Assembly (NCBI GenBank): GCA_016202875.1
Contig: JACQNX010000009.1
Location: forward strand, 1 to 13,352
Reading direction: 5' to 3'
From: Candidatus Aenigmatarchaeota archaeon
GTDB taxonomy: Archaea; Aenigmatarchaeota; Aenigmatarchaeia; GW2011-AR5
DNA length: 13,352 nucleotides
The notes under the pieces are model-generated. The model searched no databases. It was not told where the DNA came from and saw nothing but the letters and a program-made list of their open reading frames with translations. Shown one piece after another: positions 1 to 5,828 of this stretch; the first letter of the stretch is position 1, and each line of letters begins with the position of its first letter. The translations under genes were made by a program, and so were the position numbers.

Positions 1-672
1 GTTTTTGCCCCGATTCTCAACAGAGAGCAAAACGATTTTCCCGATTTCCTTGGTGTTCTTCACCTGTGTGCCGCCATCAGCCTGTATGTCAACGCCGGGG
101 ATCTCCACAATTCTCAGCTCTGCGACTTCAGGCGGCATAGCATTTGCAAGCTTGACAACTCCCGGTATCTTCAGCGCCTCCTCCCTTTTCAGGAAATATA
201 CCTTTACTTCAATGCCGCTTTCTGTTATCCTGTTCGCCTCTTCTATGTAGCTGTTTATCTTCTCTTTGTCCAGCGCCTCAAGAGAAAAATCAATCCTTGA
301 TTTGTCCACGCCCAGCTGGTTGCCTGTTGCAAGCGCGCCAGTTGCCTTGTGAAAAACTGCGTCCAGAATATGCGCAGCAGTGTGCATCCTCATGAGCCTG
401 TACCTGCGCTCCCAGTCTATGGTGCATGTTACACTGTCGCCTACTTTGAGTCCTTCTGCAGTAACTTCGTGCCATATTTCTCCTGATTTTTTGATGACGT
501 TAACGACATTAAAAATACCATTTTCTGACATTATAGAACCAAAATCAGCAGGCTGCCCACCGCCATTGGGGTAAAATGCTGTCTGGCTGAGCGCAACATG
601 CGTACCGTCTACTTCTGATACAACAGCAGAAAATTCCCTCAGGTACGAATCAGTCATATAAAGCGGATTCAT
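1..672 (-). CDS. alaX: AlaX-type alanyl-tRNA editing protein, C-terminus outside window
   Basis: A free-standing relative of the AlaRS editing domain, which hydrolyses mischarged Ser- or Gly-tRNA(Ala) in the cytoplasm. The reading frame is open from ATG 672 to the window edge (224 codons). Visible motifs are FYPNGGGQPAD near residue 33, which is typical of the AlaRS/AlaX N-terminal half, the HTAAH (HxxxH) zinc motif near residue 97, and IPGVDIQADGGTQVKNT near residue 193. The last matches the second-half zinc motif, whose consensus is CGGTHV, but both expected ligands differ here (Cys to Asp, His to Gln). No catalytic synthetase domain precedes it, so this is AlaX and not AlaRS. The start is supported by a TATA-like TATTTTAA (minus strand) about 28 nt upstream, suggesting a leaderless message. 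It is divergent from the micro-ORF at 741. The family call is firm; the substrate is inferred. Confidence 0.9.
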   Translation of the reverse strand, partial: MNPLYMTDSYLREFSAVVSEVDGTHVALSQTAFYPNGGGQPADFGSIMSENGIFNVVNVIKKSGEIWHEVTAEGLKVGDSVTCTIDWERRYRLMRMHTAAHILDAVFHKATGALATGNQLGVDKSRIDFSLEALDKEKINSYIEEANRITESGIEVKVYFLKREEALKIPGVVKLANAMPPEVAELRIVEIPGVDIQADGGTQVKNTKEIGKIVLLSVENRGKN

Positions 673-704
673 GTTTTGATTGTTACACCACAATCTTAAA
701 ATAA

Positions 705-720
705 GGAGGAAGTATATAAT
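705..720 (+). promoter_or_regulatory. TATA-like promoter for the first micro-ORF
   Basis: TATATAAT at 713-720 is preceded by the purine-rich GGAGGAAG (BRE-like, or a misplaced SD). Its centre lies 24.5 nt before ATG 741, the spacing seen for other leaderless-looking genes in this window. The AGGGG at 727-731 also lies 9 nt before that ATG, so either leaderless or SD-led translation is possible. Confidence 0.45.
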
Positions 721-740
721 ATGTTAAGGGGTTGTGAAAC

Positions 741-779
741 ATGGCAAAAAAAAGAGCAAGAAAAGCAGCAGCAAAGTAA
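741..779 (+). CDS. 12-residue basic micropeptide (copy A)
   Basis: The ATG-to-TAA frame encodes MAKKRARKAAAK, 12 residues of which half are Lys or Arg. Support for expression: AGGGG ends exactly 9 nt before the ATG, a TATA-like box lies upstream, and a T-rich tract follows at 804-838 where archaeal polymerase could terminate. The strongest support is a second micro-ORF at 1620 with the same length, the same MAKKR start, the same composition and the same 9-nt SD spacing. The role is not known; the charge suggests RNA, DNA or ribosome contact, which is inference only. Such a short ORF can arise by chance, so confidence rests mainly on the paired arrangement. An overlapping ORF from ATG 721 (25 codons) was judged less likely. 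Confidence 0.45.
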   Translation: MAKKRARKAAAK

Positions 780-803
780 TTGTGAAAAGACATTTTAGTT
801 GAT

Positions 804-838
804 GTTTTTTATTCTTTCATTTTTATTATATTTTGTAT
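804..838 (+). terminator. T-rich terminator-like tract
   Basis: Several closely spaced T runs (TTTTTT, TTTC, TTTTT, TTTT) on the plus strand after the micro-ORF at 741. Archaeal RNA polymerase terminates at oligo-T stretches without needing a hairpin. Its boundary is approximate. Confidence 0.4.
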
Positions 839-857
839 GTTATTAGTAGAAGAATTA

Positions 858-944
858 GCTCTGTTGAAAACCTATGTATACTGAATGACATAAGTTAGGC
901 GCGTTTTTCTAGGTCAAATTGCTCTGTTGCATAATTAATGACAT
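858..944 (+). repeat. Degenerate direct repeat GCTCTGTTG...AATGACAT
   Basis: GCTCTGTTG occurs at 858-866 and 921-929, each followed by AATGACAT (884-891 and 937-944). The inner spacing is 17 nt in the first copy and 7 nt in the second. The second copy runs into the 3' end of the minus-strand gene that stops at 935. This may be a partial duplication of that gene's 3' end, or a remnant of transposon-like ends. No transposase is nearby. Confidence 0.4.
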
Positions 945-1198
945 TTTAACCCAGAAACGTGGATTTCGGCTTTGTGTTTCTTCAGGATCGTGAGTACCTT
1001 TTCAAGGTCTTTTTCAGACACGCGCAGGCTGCTGTAATAGATTTTTCTGTGTTTGATCGAATCCATGATTCCTGGTCTGCGATATGCGTATTTTCCATAG
1101 TTTGATATGTCTTTGAAGCCGTACATCTCTCTTTGGAACTTCATTCGTTGCACGGCTGTCAGCTTTCTCAGCGAGTAGCAAACGAGTTTCTGTGTCAT
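935..1198 (-). CDS. Small basic protein of unknown function, 87 aa
   Basis: Not recognised. The start is ATG 1198 rather than the upstream in-frame TTG at 1219, because TATAAATA (minus strand, 1228-1221) is centred 26.5 nt upstream of the ATG, as expected for a leaderless message. The protein is basic, with a central aromatic/Arg segment (REMYGFKDISNYGKYAYRR, about residues 23-41) and a C-terminal part that reads like a beta-strand, helix, beta-strand unit (residues 55-82). No signal peptide or membrane segment is visible. It is divergent from a zinc-finger gene, with a perfect 11-bp inverted repeat covering both promoters, so it could regulate itself and its neighbour; this is inference. The patterned middle segment suggests a conserved family, but I cannot name it. 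Confidence 0.7.
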   Translation of the reverse strand: MTQKLVCYSLRKLTAVQRMKFQREMYGFKDISNYGKYAYRRPGIMDSIKHRKIYYSSLRVSEKDLEKVLTILKKHKAEIHVSGLKCH

Positions 1199-1220
1199 AG
1201 AATATATTTGTTGACGCAAG

Positions 1221-1257
1221 TATTTATACTATACTGATTAATTATAAATCAGTATAG
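1221..1257. promoter_or_regulatory. Perfect inverted repeat across a divergent promoter
   Basis: Arms CTATACTGATT (1229-1239) and AATCAGTATAG (1247-1257) are perfect complements with a 7-nt AT spacer. The left arm overlaps the edge of the minus-strand TATA box (1221-1228). The plus-strand TATAAA (1243-1248) lies in the spacer and right arm. A protein bound here would block both promoters, so this is a good operator candidate. Confidence 0.6.
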
Positions 1258-1267
1258 ATGTGGTATC

Positions 1268-1372
1268 ATGAAAGAGCGCAAGCGCAGGGCAGATATATCC
1301 CGTATTGCGGCAAATGAGTGGCGCAGGCTATATAAAATTCAGGTCCCGGAAATCGGGCAAGAAAAAAATTGA
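1268..1372 (+). CDS. Short ORF, possible N-terminal part of the zinc-finger gene
   Basis: ATG 1268 to TGA 1372 encodes 34 residues beginning MKERKRRADISRIAAN. The frame has a natural-looking codon choice and a plausible helix. It overlaps the zinc-finger ORF in another frame and ends just after a run of seven A (1362-1368). Removing one A would fuse it in frame with the zinc finger, giving a protein of about 77 aa. The TATAAA at 1243 is centred only 22.5 nt from this ATG, slightly short for a leaderless start. It may be a broken gene, a +1 frameshift product, a sequencing error or a chance ORF. Confidence 0.35.
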   Translation: MKERKRRADISRIAANEWRRLYKIQVPEIGQEKN

Positions 1373-1502
1373 ATCTGCCATAAAGGAAAAAATAAAAGTC
1401 TGCGCGCATTGCGAATGCGAGATAATTAGGGGCGCCCACGTCAGCAGAGGACTAAATTTCTGCTGCAGGTCATGTGCTGCGTCTTACACGGAAAAACGAT
1501 AA
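1314..1502 (+). CDS. TRASH/MYM-like zinc-finger protein, 62 aa
   Basis: The N-terminal 28 residues are rich in Lys/Arg. The C-terminal half holds CAHCEC (residues 30-35) and FCCRSC (49-54), followed by AASY. Cys-x2-Cys, a spacer of about 16 and then FC-x3-C before an aromatic resembles TRASH/MYM/YHS metal-binding fingers, which in archaea are found in metal-sensing or nucleic-acid-binding proteins. A role in metal binding is therefore inferred. ATG 1314 has no clear SD; TTG 1305 is in frame. The ORF overlaps the frame starting at 1268, and the true protein may begin there through a frameshift near the A7 run at 1362-1368. It shares an operator-like inverted repeat with the divergent gene at 935-1198. 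Confidence 0.6.
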   Translation: MSGAGYIKFRSRKSGKKKIESAIKEKIKVCAHCECEIIRGAHVSRGLNFCCRSCAASYTEKR

Positions 1503-1503
1503 C

Positions 1504-1511
1504 TTTATATA
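1504..1511 (+). promoter_or_regulatory. TATA box for the second micro-ORF transcript
   Basis: TTTATATA directly follows the zinc-finger stop codon. A start near 1533 would give a leader of about 85 nt before ATG 1620, unlike the leaderless pattern elsewhere. The leader contains a small hairpin (AAGGAAT/ATTCTTT with one G-U pair, around 1560-1578). Confidence 0.4.
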
Positions 1512-1619
1512 CTACTTAATAGTAATAATTAATATTCGTGCTGTTTCTTTGTTATGCCCAAGGAATGAAAAATTCTTTGCCGCATAGCAAAAGCAATAGC
1601 CGTAGGAGGGAAAATTCAG

Positions 1620-1658
1620 ATGGCAAAGAAAAGATCCAAGGCCAAGAAAAGGAAATAA
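1620..1658 (+). CDS. 12-residue basic micropeptide (copy B)
   Basis: Encodes MAKKRSKAKKRK, with 8 Lys/Arg in 12 residues. A strong SD, AGGAGGG (1604-1610), lies 9 nt before the ATG, and a TATA box lies at 1504. It is followed by a 7-bp stem-loop (AATGATG/CATCATT, 1657-1679) that overlaps the stop codon, and then a 10-bp inverted repeat and T tract. It shares length, MAKKR start and SD spacing with the micro-ORF at 741. The SD is among the best in the window, which argues for real translation. The function is unknown. It is too short to be eL41, the small basic ribosomal protein of about 25 aa. Confidence 0.55.
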   Translation: MAKKRSKAKKRK

Positions 1659-1710
1659 TGATGACTATAACGCATCATTGAGCCAATAATGACTGGCCTG
1701 TTTTCTTTTT

Positions 1711-1750
1711 GATACTGTTCTGATATCGAACAGTATCGTGCTTTTATTTT
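1711..1750 (+). terminator. 10-bp hairpin followed by a T-rich tract
   Basis: GATACTGTTC (1711-1720) and GAACAGTATC (1728-1737) are perfect complements around a 7-nt loop, followed by TTTTATTTTTT. As RNA this looks like a terminator for the micro-ORF transcript. As DNA it sits just upstream of the glycosyltransferase promoter and has the same arm and spacer geometry as the repeat at 1229-1257, so it could instead be an operator. Confidence 0.5.
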
Positions 1751-1769
1751 TTATCTACAAGTTTTATCA

Positions 1770-2912
1770 ATGATAATAGAACTGCTATTTTTCTTTGGAG
1801 TTTTGTCCTTTGCATACGGCATTTATCTGGTATTTGCTGAAATGCGTTTTCAAGGAAAATATTCAGCAGAGTTAAAAAGGACATTCAGCTACGAGCCCAC
1901 TGTTTCTGTCATAGCGCCTGTCAAAGGCCCTGAAAAGGATTTGGAAGACAATATCCGCGGTTTGCTTGACCAGAAATATCCAAAAAACAAAGTGCAGTAT
2001 ATTTTTGTTCTTGACTCAAAAAAAGATCCTGCCTACAGCACGATAAAAAAACTTGTAAGAAGACGCGCAAAAATTGTGATTGCCAGGAGGTTACCACATT
2101 GCAGTGGAAAAATCTCTGCTTTGCTCACAGGAATAAAACATGCAAAAAATGATGTGCTTGTCTTTCTAGACACAGACGGCAAGCCCTGCAAGGACTGGCT
2201 GCGCTCTCTTGTAGGCCAGCTAGAGACAGCTGACCTGACCAGCGGAATCAGGTTTTATTTACCGGGTACAACGCTAACGTCCTACATAAGATCCTCATGG
2301 AACAGCATTGGCGTAAGCCAGATATTCAGCACCTGGATGTTTGCGTGGGGCGTCTCAATGGCGATAAGGAAAAAAACATTTTATGCGCTGAATATTCCCA
2401 AGCACTGGAGCACCTCATTGAGCGATGATGCAACATTGTCTTTGCAGGTGAAAAAGACCAATCTGAAAATACAATTTGCGCCCAAATGCGTTCTGTTCAG
2501 CCATGACAAGGTTAAATTTCACGAATTCCTGGAATTTTCCAACAGGCAAATGATTATTCTTAAGTCTTATTTTCCCAAACTTCATATTTTAAGCCTCCGT
2601 GCAATGGGTAGCATATGCTTTTTGATATTATTGGGCATTGTAGCTCTGTTTTTGTCTTTCTATTTGCCTGCATTGCTGCTGCTTTCTATTGTCCCGCTCT
2701 ACATGCTGAAAGAATATATCAGATTTCTCGGCTATAAAAATAATCTGAAAATAACAGGCAGCGCTGCAAAATTTGCAATTGCTGGCCTGATTGCTGTATG
2801 GATATTTACTTACAACTGTCTGCAAGCAGTCAAGAGGAACACTATAACATGGCGCGGCAGGACTTATGTGATACATGGGCCGGCGGATATAGAAATACGT
2901 AATACAGTTTGA
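1770..2912 (+). CDS. Membrane family 2 glycosyltransferase, ceramide-glucosyltransferase-like
   Basis: Probably transfers a sugar from a nucleotide-sugar donor to a lipid or polysaccharide acceptor at the cytoplasmic face of the membrane. An N-terminal membrane helix (about residues 2-23) is followed by a GT-A domain (about 43-270). This holds an Asp in VLDS (82), a DTD metal motif (134-136), the acceptor-side SDD (218-220) and, near 258, a motif in the place of the usual QxxRW that is not an exact match (NRQMI). Two to three hydrophobic helices follow (about 280-313 and 333-350). GKISAL near residue 113 and the overall layout recall GT21/GT2 ceramide-glucosyltransferase-like enzymes. ATG 1770 follows a T-rich TATA-like stretch at about 1741-1753, suggesting a leaderless start. 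It stands alone, converging on the next gene. The exact substrate cannot be read from the sequence. Confidence 0.9.
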   Translation: MIIELLFFFGVLSFAYGIYLVFAEMRFQGKYSAELKRTFSYEPTVSVIAPVKGPEKDLEDNIRGLLDQKYPKNKVQYIFVLDSKKDPAYSTIKKLVRRRAKIVIARRLPHCSGKISALLTGIKHAKNDVLVFLDTDGKPCKDWLRSLVGQLETADLTSGIRFYLPGTTLTSYIRSSWNSIGVSQIFSTWMFAWGVSMAIRKKTFYALNIPKHWSTSLSDDATLSLQVKKTNLKIQFAPKCVLFSHDKVKFHEFLEFSNRQMIILKSYFPKLHILSLRAMGSICFLILLGIVALFLSFYLPALLLLSIVPLYMLKEYIRFLGYKNNLKITGSAAKFAIAGLIAVWIFTYNCLQAVKRNTITWRGRTYVIHGPADIEIRNTV

Positions 2913-2957
2913 AACAACATGAAATGCTGTTCACCAAAAAAACTAAAAAGACGTGCT

Positions 2958-3614
2958 TCACTCCAAAATCCTCGTCTCTCCTCTGAAATGCTGTGCAAAA
3001 TTGTCAGCATCCTTCCTGCTGCCCACGATCTTGCCCCAGTGCATAGGCACTACGATCTTTGGTTTTATTGCATTGCATGCCTCTGCTGCCTCTGTACTCG
3101 TCATTGTATACGTTCCCCCGCAGGGAACAAGCGCGATGTCCAGCTCTGGAAATTGCTGCATCTCCTGTATGAAATCTGTGTCTCCGCCATGGTAAATTAG
3201 TGTCCCATCAATGTCTATTATATAGCCGTTCCATTGTTTTTCTCGCGGGTGAAAAGGTTGTCCTGGAGCGCGGAATTTGTTTGTATTGTACGCAGGAACA
3301 GCCTCTATAATTATGCCGTCTTCATTGATTTTTGTTCCAGGCTGCGCACGCTTGAAAGCGCCGCTCACTTCGCCCTTGCATTCTATGGGCGCTATTATGC
3401 TTGTGCTACTGGTCTTTATGCTGCGGATATCAGCAGGGCTGAAATGGTCATAGTGGGGATGTGTGACAAGGATGATATCCGCATTTTTCTGCTCATTAAT
3501 TTCCCAGGGATCGATAAAAATGTTCCTGTCATTGGCTATGATAAGAAATGCTGCATGATGGTTAAGCCACCCTATCGTTAGCCCTTTGTACACCAGGGTA
3601 TTCTTTTGCTCCAT
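2958..3614 (-). CDS. Metallo-beta-lactamase-fold hydrolase, UlaG-like
   Basis: A soluble 218-aa metal-dependent hydrolase of the MBL superfamily. The two-metal site is visible: HPHYDH at residues 52-57 (HxHxDH), GGD with Asp145, and MHWG with His192. FIDPW near residue 33 and the AVPAYN segment at 105-110 are typical of the UlaG/UPF0173-like branch, whose members include lactonases and many enzymes of unknown substrate. Start ATG 3614; a TATA-like TATTTATAA lies about 34 nt upstream. It converges with the glycosyltransferase, leaving only 45 nt between stop codons, and diverges from transcription factor S. The substrate is unknown. Confidence 0.88.
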   Translation of the reverse strand: MEQKNTLVYKGLTIGWLNHHAAFLIIANDRNIFIDPWEINEQKNADIILVTHPHYDHFSPADIRSIKTSSTSIIAPIECKGEVSGAFKRAQPGTKINEDGIIIEAVPAYNTNKFRAPGQPFHPREKQWNGYIIDIDGTLIYHGGDTDFIQEMQQFPELDIALVPCGGTYTMTSTEAAEACNAIKPKIVVPMHWGKIVGSRKDADNFAQHFRGETRILE

Positions 3615-3729
3615 GACATCACTCTATTCATTTTCCCATGAAATTATAAATATAGTGATTTGAGGTTACTGAAAAAATCAGGATTACCATCTGGCAACTT
3701 TCTTAAGTCTTTCTTTCTATGATATCGGA

Positions 3730-4035
3730 ATGGAAATAAATTTTTGCGACTGCGGCAGTATTATGGTTCCTGCAGGCGATAAAATACAGTGCAGGTTCTG
3801 CGGAAAAACAGTAAATAAAAAGATGGATGCAAAGATTGTGACGCAAAAAGAAAAGCAGGATGTCATCGTATTTGAAAACAATGAGCCCGACCTCCCAAAG
3901 ACAGAGAAGCAGTGCGACCATTGCGGGAATAACGAGGCTTATTTCTGGCTCATACAGACACGCGCAAGCGACGAGCCGCCGACGCAGTTCTTCCGCTGTA
4001 TAAAATGCAGGCATGTGTGGAGAGAGTACAAATAA
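3730..4035 (+). CDS. tfs: Transcription factor S (archaeal TFIIS/RPB9-like)
   Basis: Stimulates transcript cleavage by stalled RNA polymerase through the secondary channel. The 101-aa length is usual for the family. The N-terminal zinc ribbon has Cys6, Cys8, Cys21 and Cys24. A short linker leads to the C-terminal TFIIS ribbon, with Cys62/65 and Cys90/93 and the catalytic acidic pair Asp81-Glu82 in the segment TRASDEPPTQFFRC, ending in HVWREYK. The N-terminal knuckle is CxC (CDCG) rather than the common CxxC, a small deviation. ATG 3730 lies about 29 nt after a weak TATA-like TTCTTAAG. The nuclease gene follows 38 nt downstream but has its own TATA-like box. Confidence 0.95.
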   Translation: MEINFCDCGSIMVPAGDKIQCRFCGKTVNKKMDAKIVTQKEKQDVIVFENNEPDLPKTEKQCDHCGNNEAYFWLIQTRASDEPPTQFFRCIKCRHVWREYK

Positions 4036-4073
4036 TTGTATTCAAATTTATAATGCTAGGAGAGAATAATATC

Positions 4074-4550
4074 ATGCGCCGCAGAATTTTTTACATGCTT
4101 GTTGTGGTTCTTATCGTTGTTATTTATTCTGTTTATTTTGCCGTACCTACCGGCTATTTATCTGACAGCTACGAGCTGGAGGAAACAGTCGTGACAAAGG
4201 TTGTGGATGGGGACACCATAGTAATCCAGGGCGGCCAGCGAATTCGATTGCTCAACATAGATGCCAGGGAGCGCGGTGAGAACTGCTATAAAGAAGCAAA
4301 GGAAATGTTGGAAGAGCTTGTCCTGCTCAAAAACGTAACACTGGAGAGAGACAATGACAACAAGGACAGGTACGGAAGATTGCTGAGGCATGTATATGTG
4401 GGCAATCTGTCAGCCAACCTTGAGCTTGTCAAAAAAGGGCTGGCTGTCGCATACATATACGAGCCCAATATAAAGTATCTGAAAGCGTTCAGAACCGCCG
4501 AAGAACAAGCCAAGCAAGAAGGAGGCTGCGTCTGGACAGAGTTGCCATAG
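4074..4550 (+). CDS. Membrane-anchored or secreted SNase-like nuclease
   Basis: A 158-aa staphylococcal-nuclease-fold protein, likely cutting DNA or RNA outside the membrane. An N-terminal hydrophobic segment (about residues 6-24) after MRRR is a signal or anchor. The SNase active site is retained: DGD (45-47), Arg58 in RIRLL, Asp63 and Glu66 in NIDARE, and Arg102 in DRYGR. Cys71 and Cys152 could form a disulfide outside the cell. ATG 4074 was chosen over ATG 4053 because AGGAGA lies about 10 nt upstream of it and TTTATA (4047-4052) is also 24.5 nt upstream. It follows transcription factor S and precedes a C39-like protein in the same direction. The nuclease family is clear; scavenging versus defence cannot be decided. 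Confidence 0.9.
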   Translation: MRRRIFYMLVVVLIVVIYSVYFAVPTGYLSDSYELEETVVTKVVDGDTIVIQGGQRIRLLNIDARERGENCYKEAKEMLEELVLLKNVTLERDNDNKDRYGRLLRHVYVGNLSANLELVKKGLAVAYIYEPNIKYLKAFRTAEEQAKQEGGCVWTELP

Positions 4551-4581
4551 ATTTATTAGCTTTCTTCCCAATTTCTTGACT

Positions 4582-5136
4582 ATGCACAAAAACAGATACA
4601 TTCCCCTGACCCAGCAGCCGTTCTGCTGCATGCCTGCATGCGTGCAAATGGTGTTGCTGAGGAGGCATCTGCCCCTAATGCCGCAGGAAGATATAGGATA
4701 TGAACTAGGGCTGATAGTTCCGAGGAGATATAAAAAAATACTTCCAACGGCAAAAACGGGAAAGATGCCGCCCAGCGGCTGGGGCACGCGGGAAAGCAAG
4801 TATCCGCTGAACAAGTTCTTCAGGAAGCATAAAATCCCGCTGAAAAAAGAATTCTTCAAACCAGCACAACTTCATGATCCGAAGCAGTGGATTGAGGGCA
4901 ACATTAAAAAGGGAAACGATATCCTGGCTTGCTTCAATTACGGAAAGCTTTACGGCACGAAAGGCCGAGGGCATTTGTCTGTTGTTGATTCTGTTTCTGG
5001 CAATAATGTGGTATTAATTGATCCCAGCAGGAAAGAGGTGCCCAAATACCGCAGTGTCAGCCTCAAAAAATTGCTGGGGGCGATGGAAATTCATCCGACA
5101 GGCGGCTTCCATCTCATCATCCCGAGAAAGCACTAA
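4582..5136 (+). CDS. C39-like (papain-fold) cysteine peptidase domain protein
   Basis: 184 aa. The N-terminus QQPFCCMPACVQMVL (residues 11-25) resembles the C39 peptidase active-site segment, where an oxyanion Gln is followed a few residues later by the catalytic Cys; Cys16 is the likely nucleophile. GHLSVVD around His131 and LIDPS at Asp147 match the C39 His and Asp. No transporter domain and no signal peptide are present, so this is a stand-alone C39-like domain as in many proteins annotated as papain-like, rather than a bacteriocin exporter. The conserved Gly after the Cys is Met here, so activity is not certain. ATG 4582 is preferred over TTG 4576; TTTATTA about 27 nt upstream suggests a leaderless start. 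Its stop overlaps the stop of the opposing small gene. Confidence 0.65.
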   Translation: MHKNRYIPLTQQPFCCMPACVQMVLLRRHLPLMPQEDIGYELGLIVPRRYKKILPTAKTGKMPPSGWGTRESKYPLNKFFRKHKIPLKKEFFKPAQLHDPKQWIEGNIKKGNDILACFNYGKLYGTKGRGHLSVVDSVSGNNVVLIDPSRKEVPKYRSVSLKKLLGAMEIHPTGGFHLIIPRKH

Positions 5137-5249
5137 GTAAAAAAGAGCGATCTTGCACTTGACATAGAGACACAGGAATCGCATATAGGCTGCTCTGTTT
5201 TTGTATGATTCAGCTCATTGAGTTCTATTTCGCACATCATACATTTCAT
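5133..5249 (-). CDS. 38-aa double-CxxC zinc-ribbon protein
   Basis: Reads MKCMMCEIELNELNH..., with Cys3-x2-Cys6 and, after a 16-residue gap, Cys23-x2-Cys26 (ICDSC). This four-Cys arrangement is what a minimal zinc ribbon needs and is unlikely by chance. The start is ATG 5249, with a weak GAGATG upstream. The stop TAG at 5133-5135 overlaps the stop of the opposing C39-like gene by two bases. It lies 65 nt downstream of prefoldin alpha on the same strand and may be co-transcribed with it. The function is unknown; nucleic-acid or protein binding is inferred. Confidence 0.65.
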   Translation of the reverse strand: MKCMMCEIELNELNHTKTEQPICDSCVSMSSARSLFFT

Positions 5250-5314
5250 AATTTACATCTCATACAGTTATTGTGAACCAACTAAATTTTCTTGTTTGAA
5301 GATGGCCATTGCTT

Positions 5315-5758
5315 TTACCTGTTAGCCACAGCATGCTGCAGTTCCTCTTCCACATTTGCAGCCTGCTCCCCGAACTTGTTTATTTCTGCAACAAGCTCTG
5401 CATCTAGTTTCTGCAGATGGTCCAGCCGCAACTTGAGGATCTCTATGCCTCTTTCCTTTGTTTCTTTGACAACAACGCCTGCGCCCACAGCGACCAGGAC
5501 ATTTTCTGTGTCCTTTATGTCGCTTCTGGCAAAAGCGCCGCTTCCCAGCGAGGACCACATTTCCTCGCCTTTTTTCACGTCTGCGAGTTTTTCAAGCGCC
5601 TGTATAGTGGTTGCTATCTCTGCAACTTTTTCATTTAGCGCATTTTTCTCTTCGAGCAGTGCAGAGAGCTGCTGTTTCAGTATTTGCAACATCAGGTATT
5701 TTTTCTGCAGTTCTTTGTCATCTTCACCAGCTTTTTTGCTCGCTTGTTTTTTTGGCAT
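5315..5758 (-). CDS. pfdA: Prefoldin subunit alpha
   Basis: A subunit of the hexameric prefoldin chaperone that captures unfolded proteins and hands them to the thermosome. 147 aa, the usual length. Two long coiled-coil helices (about residues 15-60 and 108-145) flank a beta-hairpin region with the family pattern LGSGAFARSDIKDTENVLVAVGAG near residues 71-94. The N-terminus is Lys-rich (MPKKQASKK). In many archaea pfdA lies near aIF6, eL31 and eL39, which are also in this window but separated from it here. It is divergent from the RBBP9-like hydrolase gene. Confidence 0.95.
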   Translation of the reverse strand: MPKKQASKKAGEDDKELQKKYLMLQILKQQLSALLEEKNALNEKVAEIATTIQALEKLADVKKGEEMWSSLGSGAFARSDIKDTENVLVAVGAGVVVKETKERGIEILKLRLDHLQKLDAELVAEINKFGEQAANVEEELQHAVANR

Positions 5759-5828
5759 GAAATCAGACTCCAGTGTTTTATTCTTATAGTGAGTGCATTT
5801 AAGTGCATTTTGGTTTATGAATTTAATT

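Noticed and set aside
721..798. 25-codon ORF starting at ATG 721
   Set aside because: The SD spacing of about 11 nt is long and the ATG lies at the TATA box itself, so it is probably upstream of the transcript; the 741 frame is better supported.
2919..3200. Plus-strand ORF opposite the metallo-beta-lactamase gene
   Set aside because: Its antisense frame carries a complete MBL protein with HxHxDH; the plus-strand reading has no motif.
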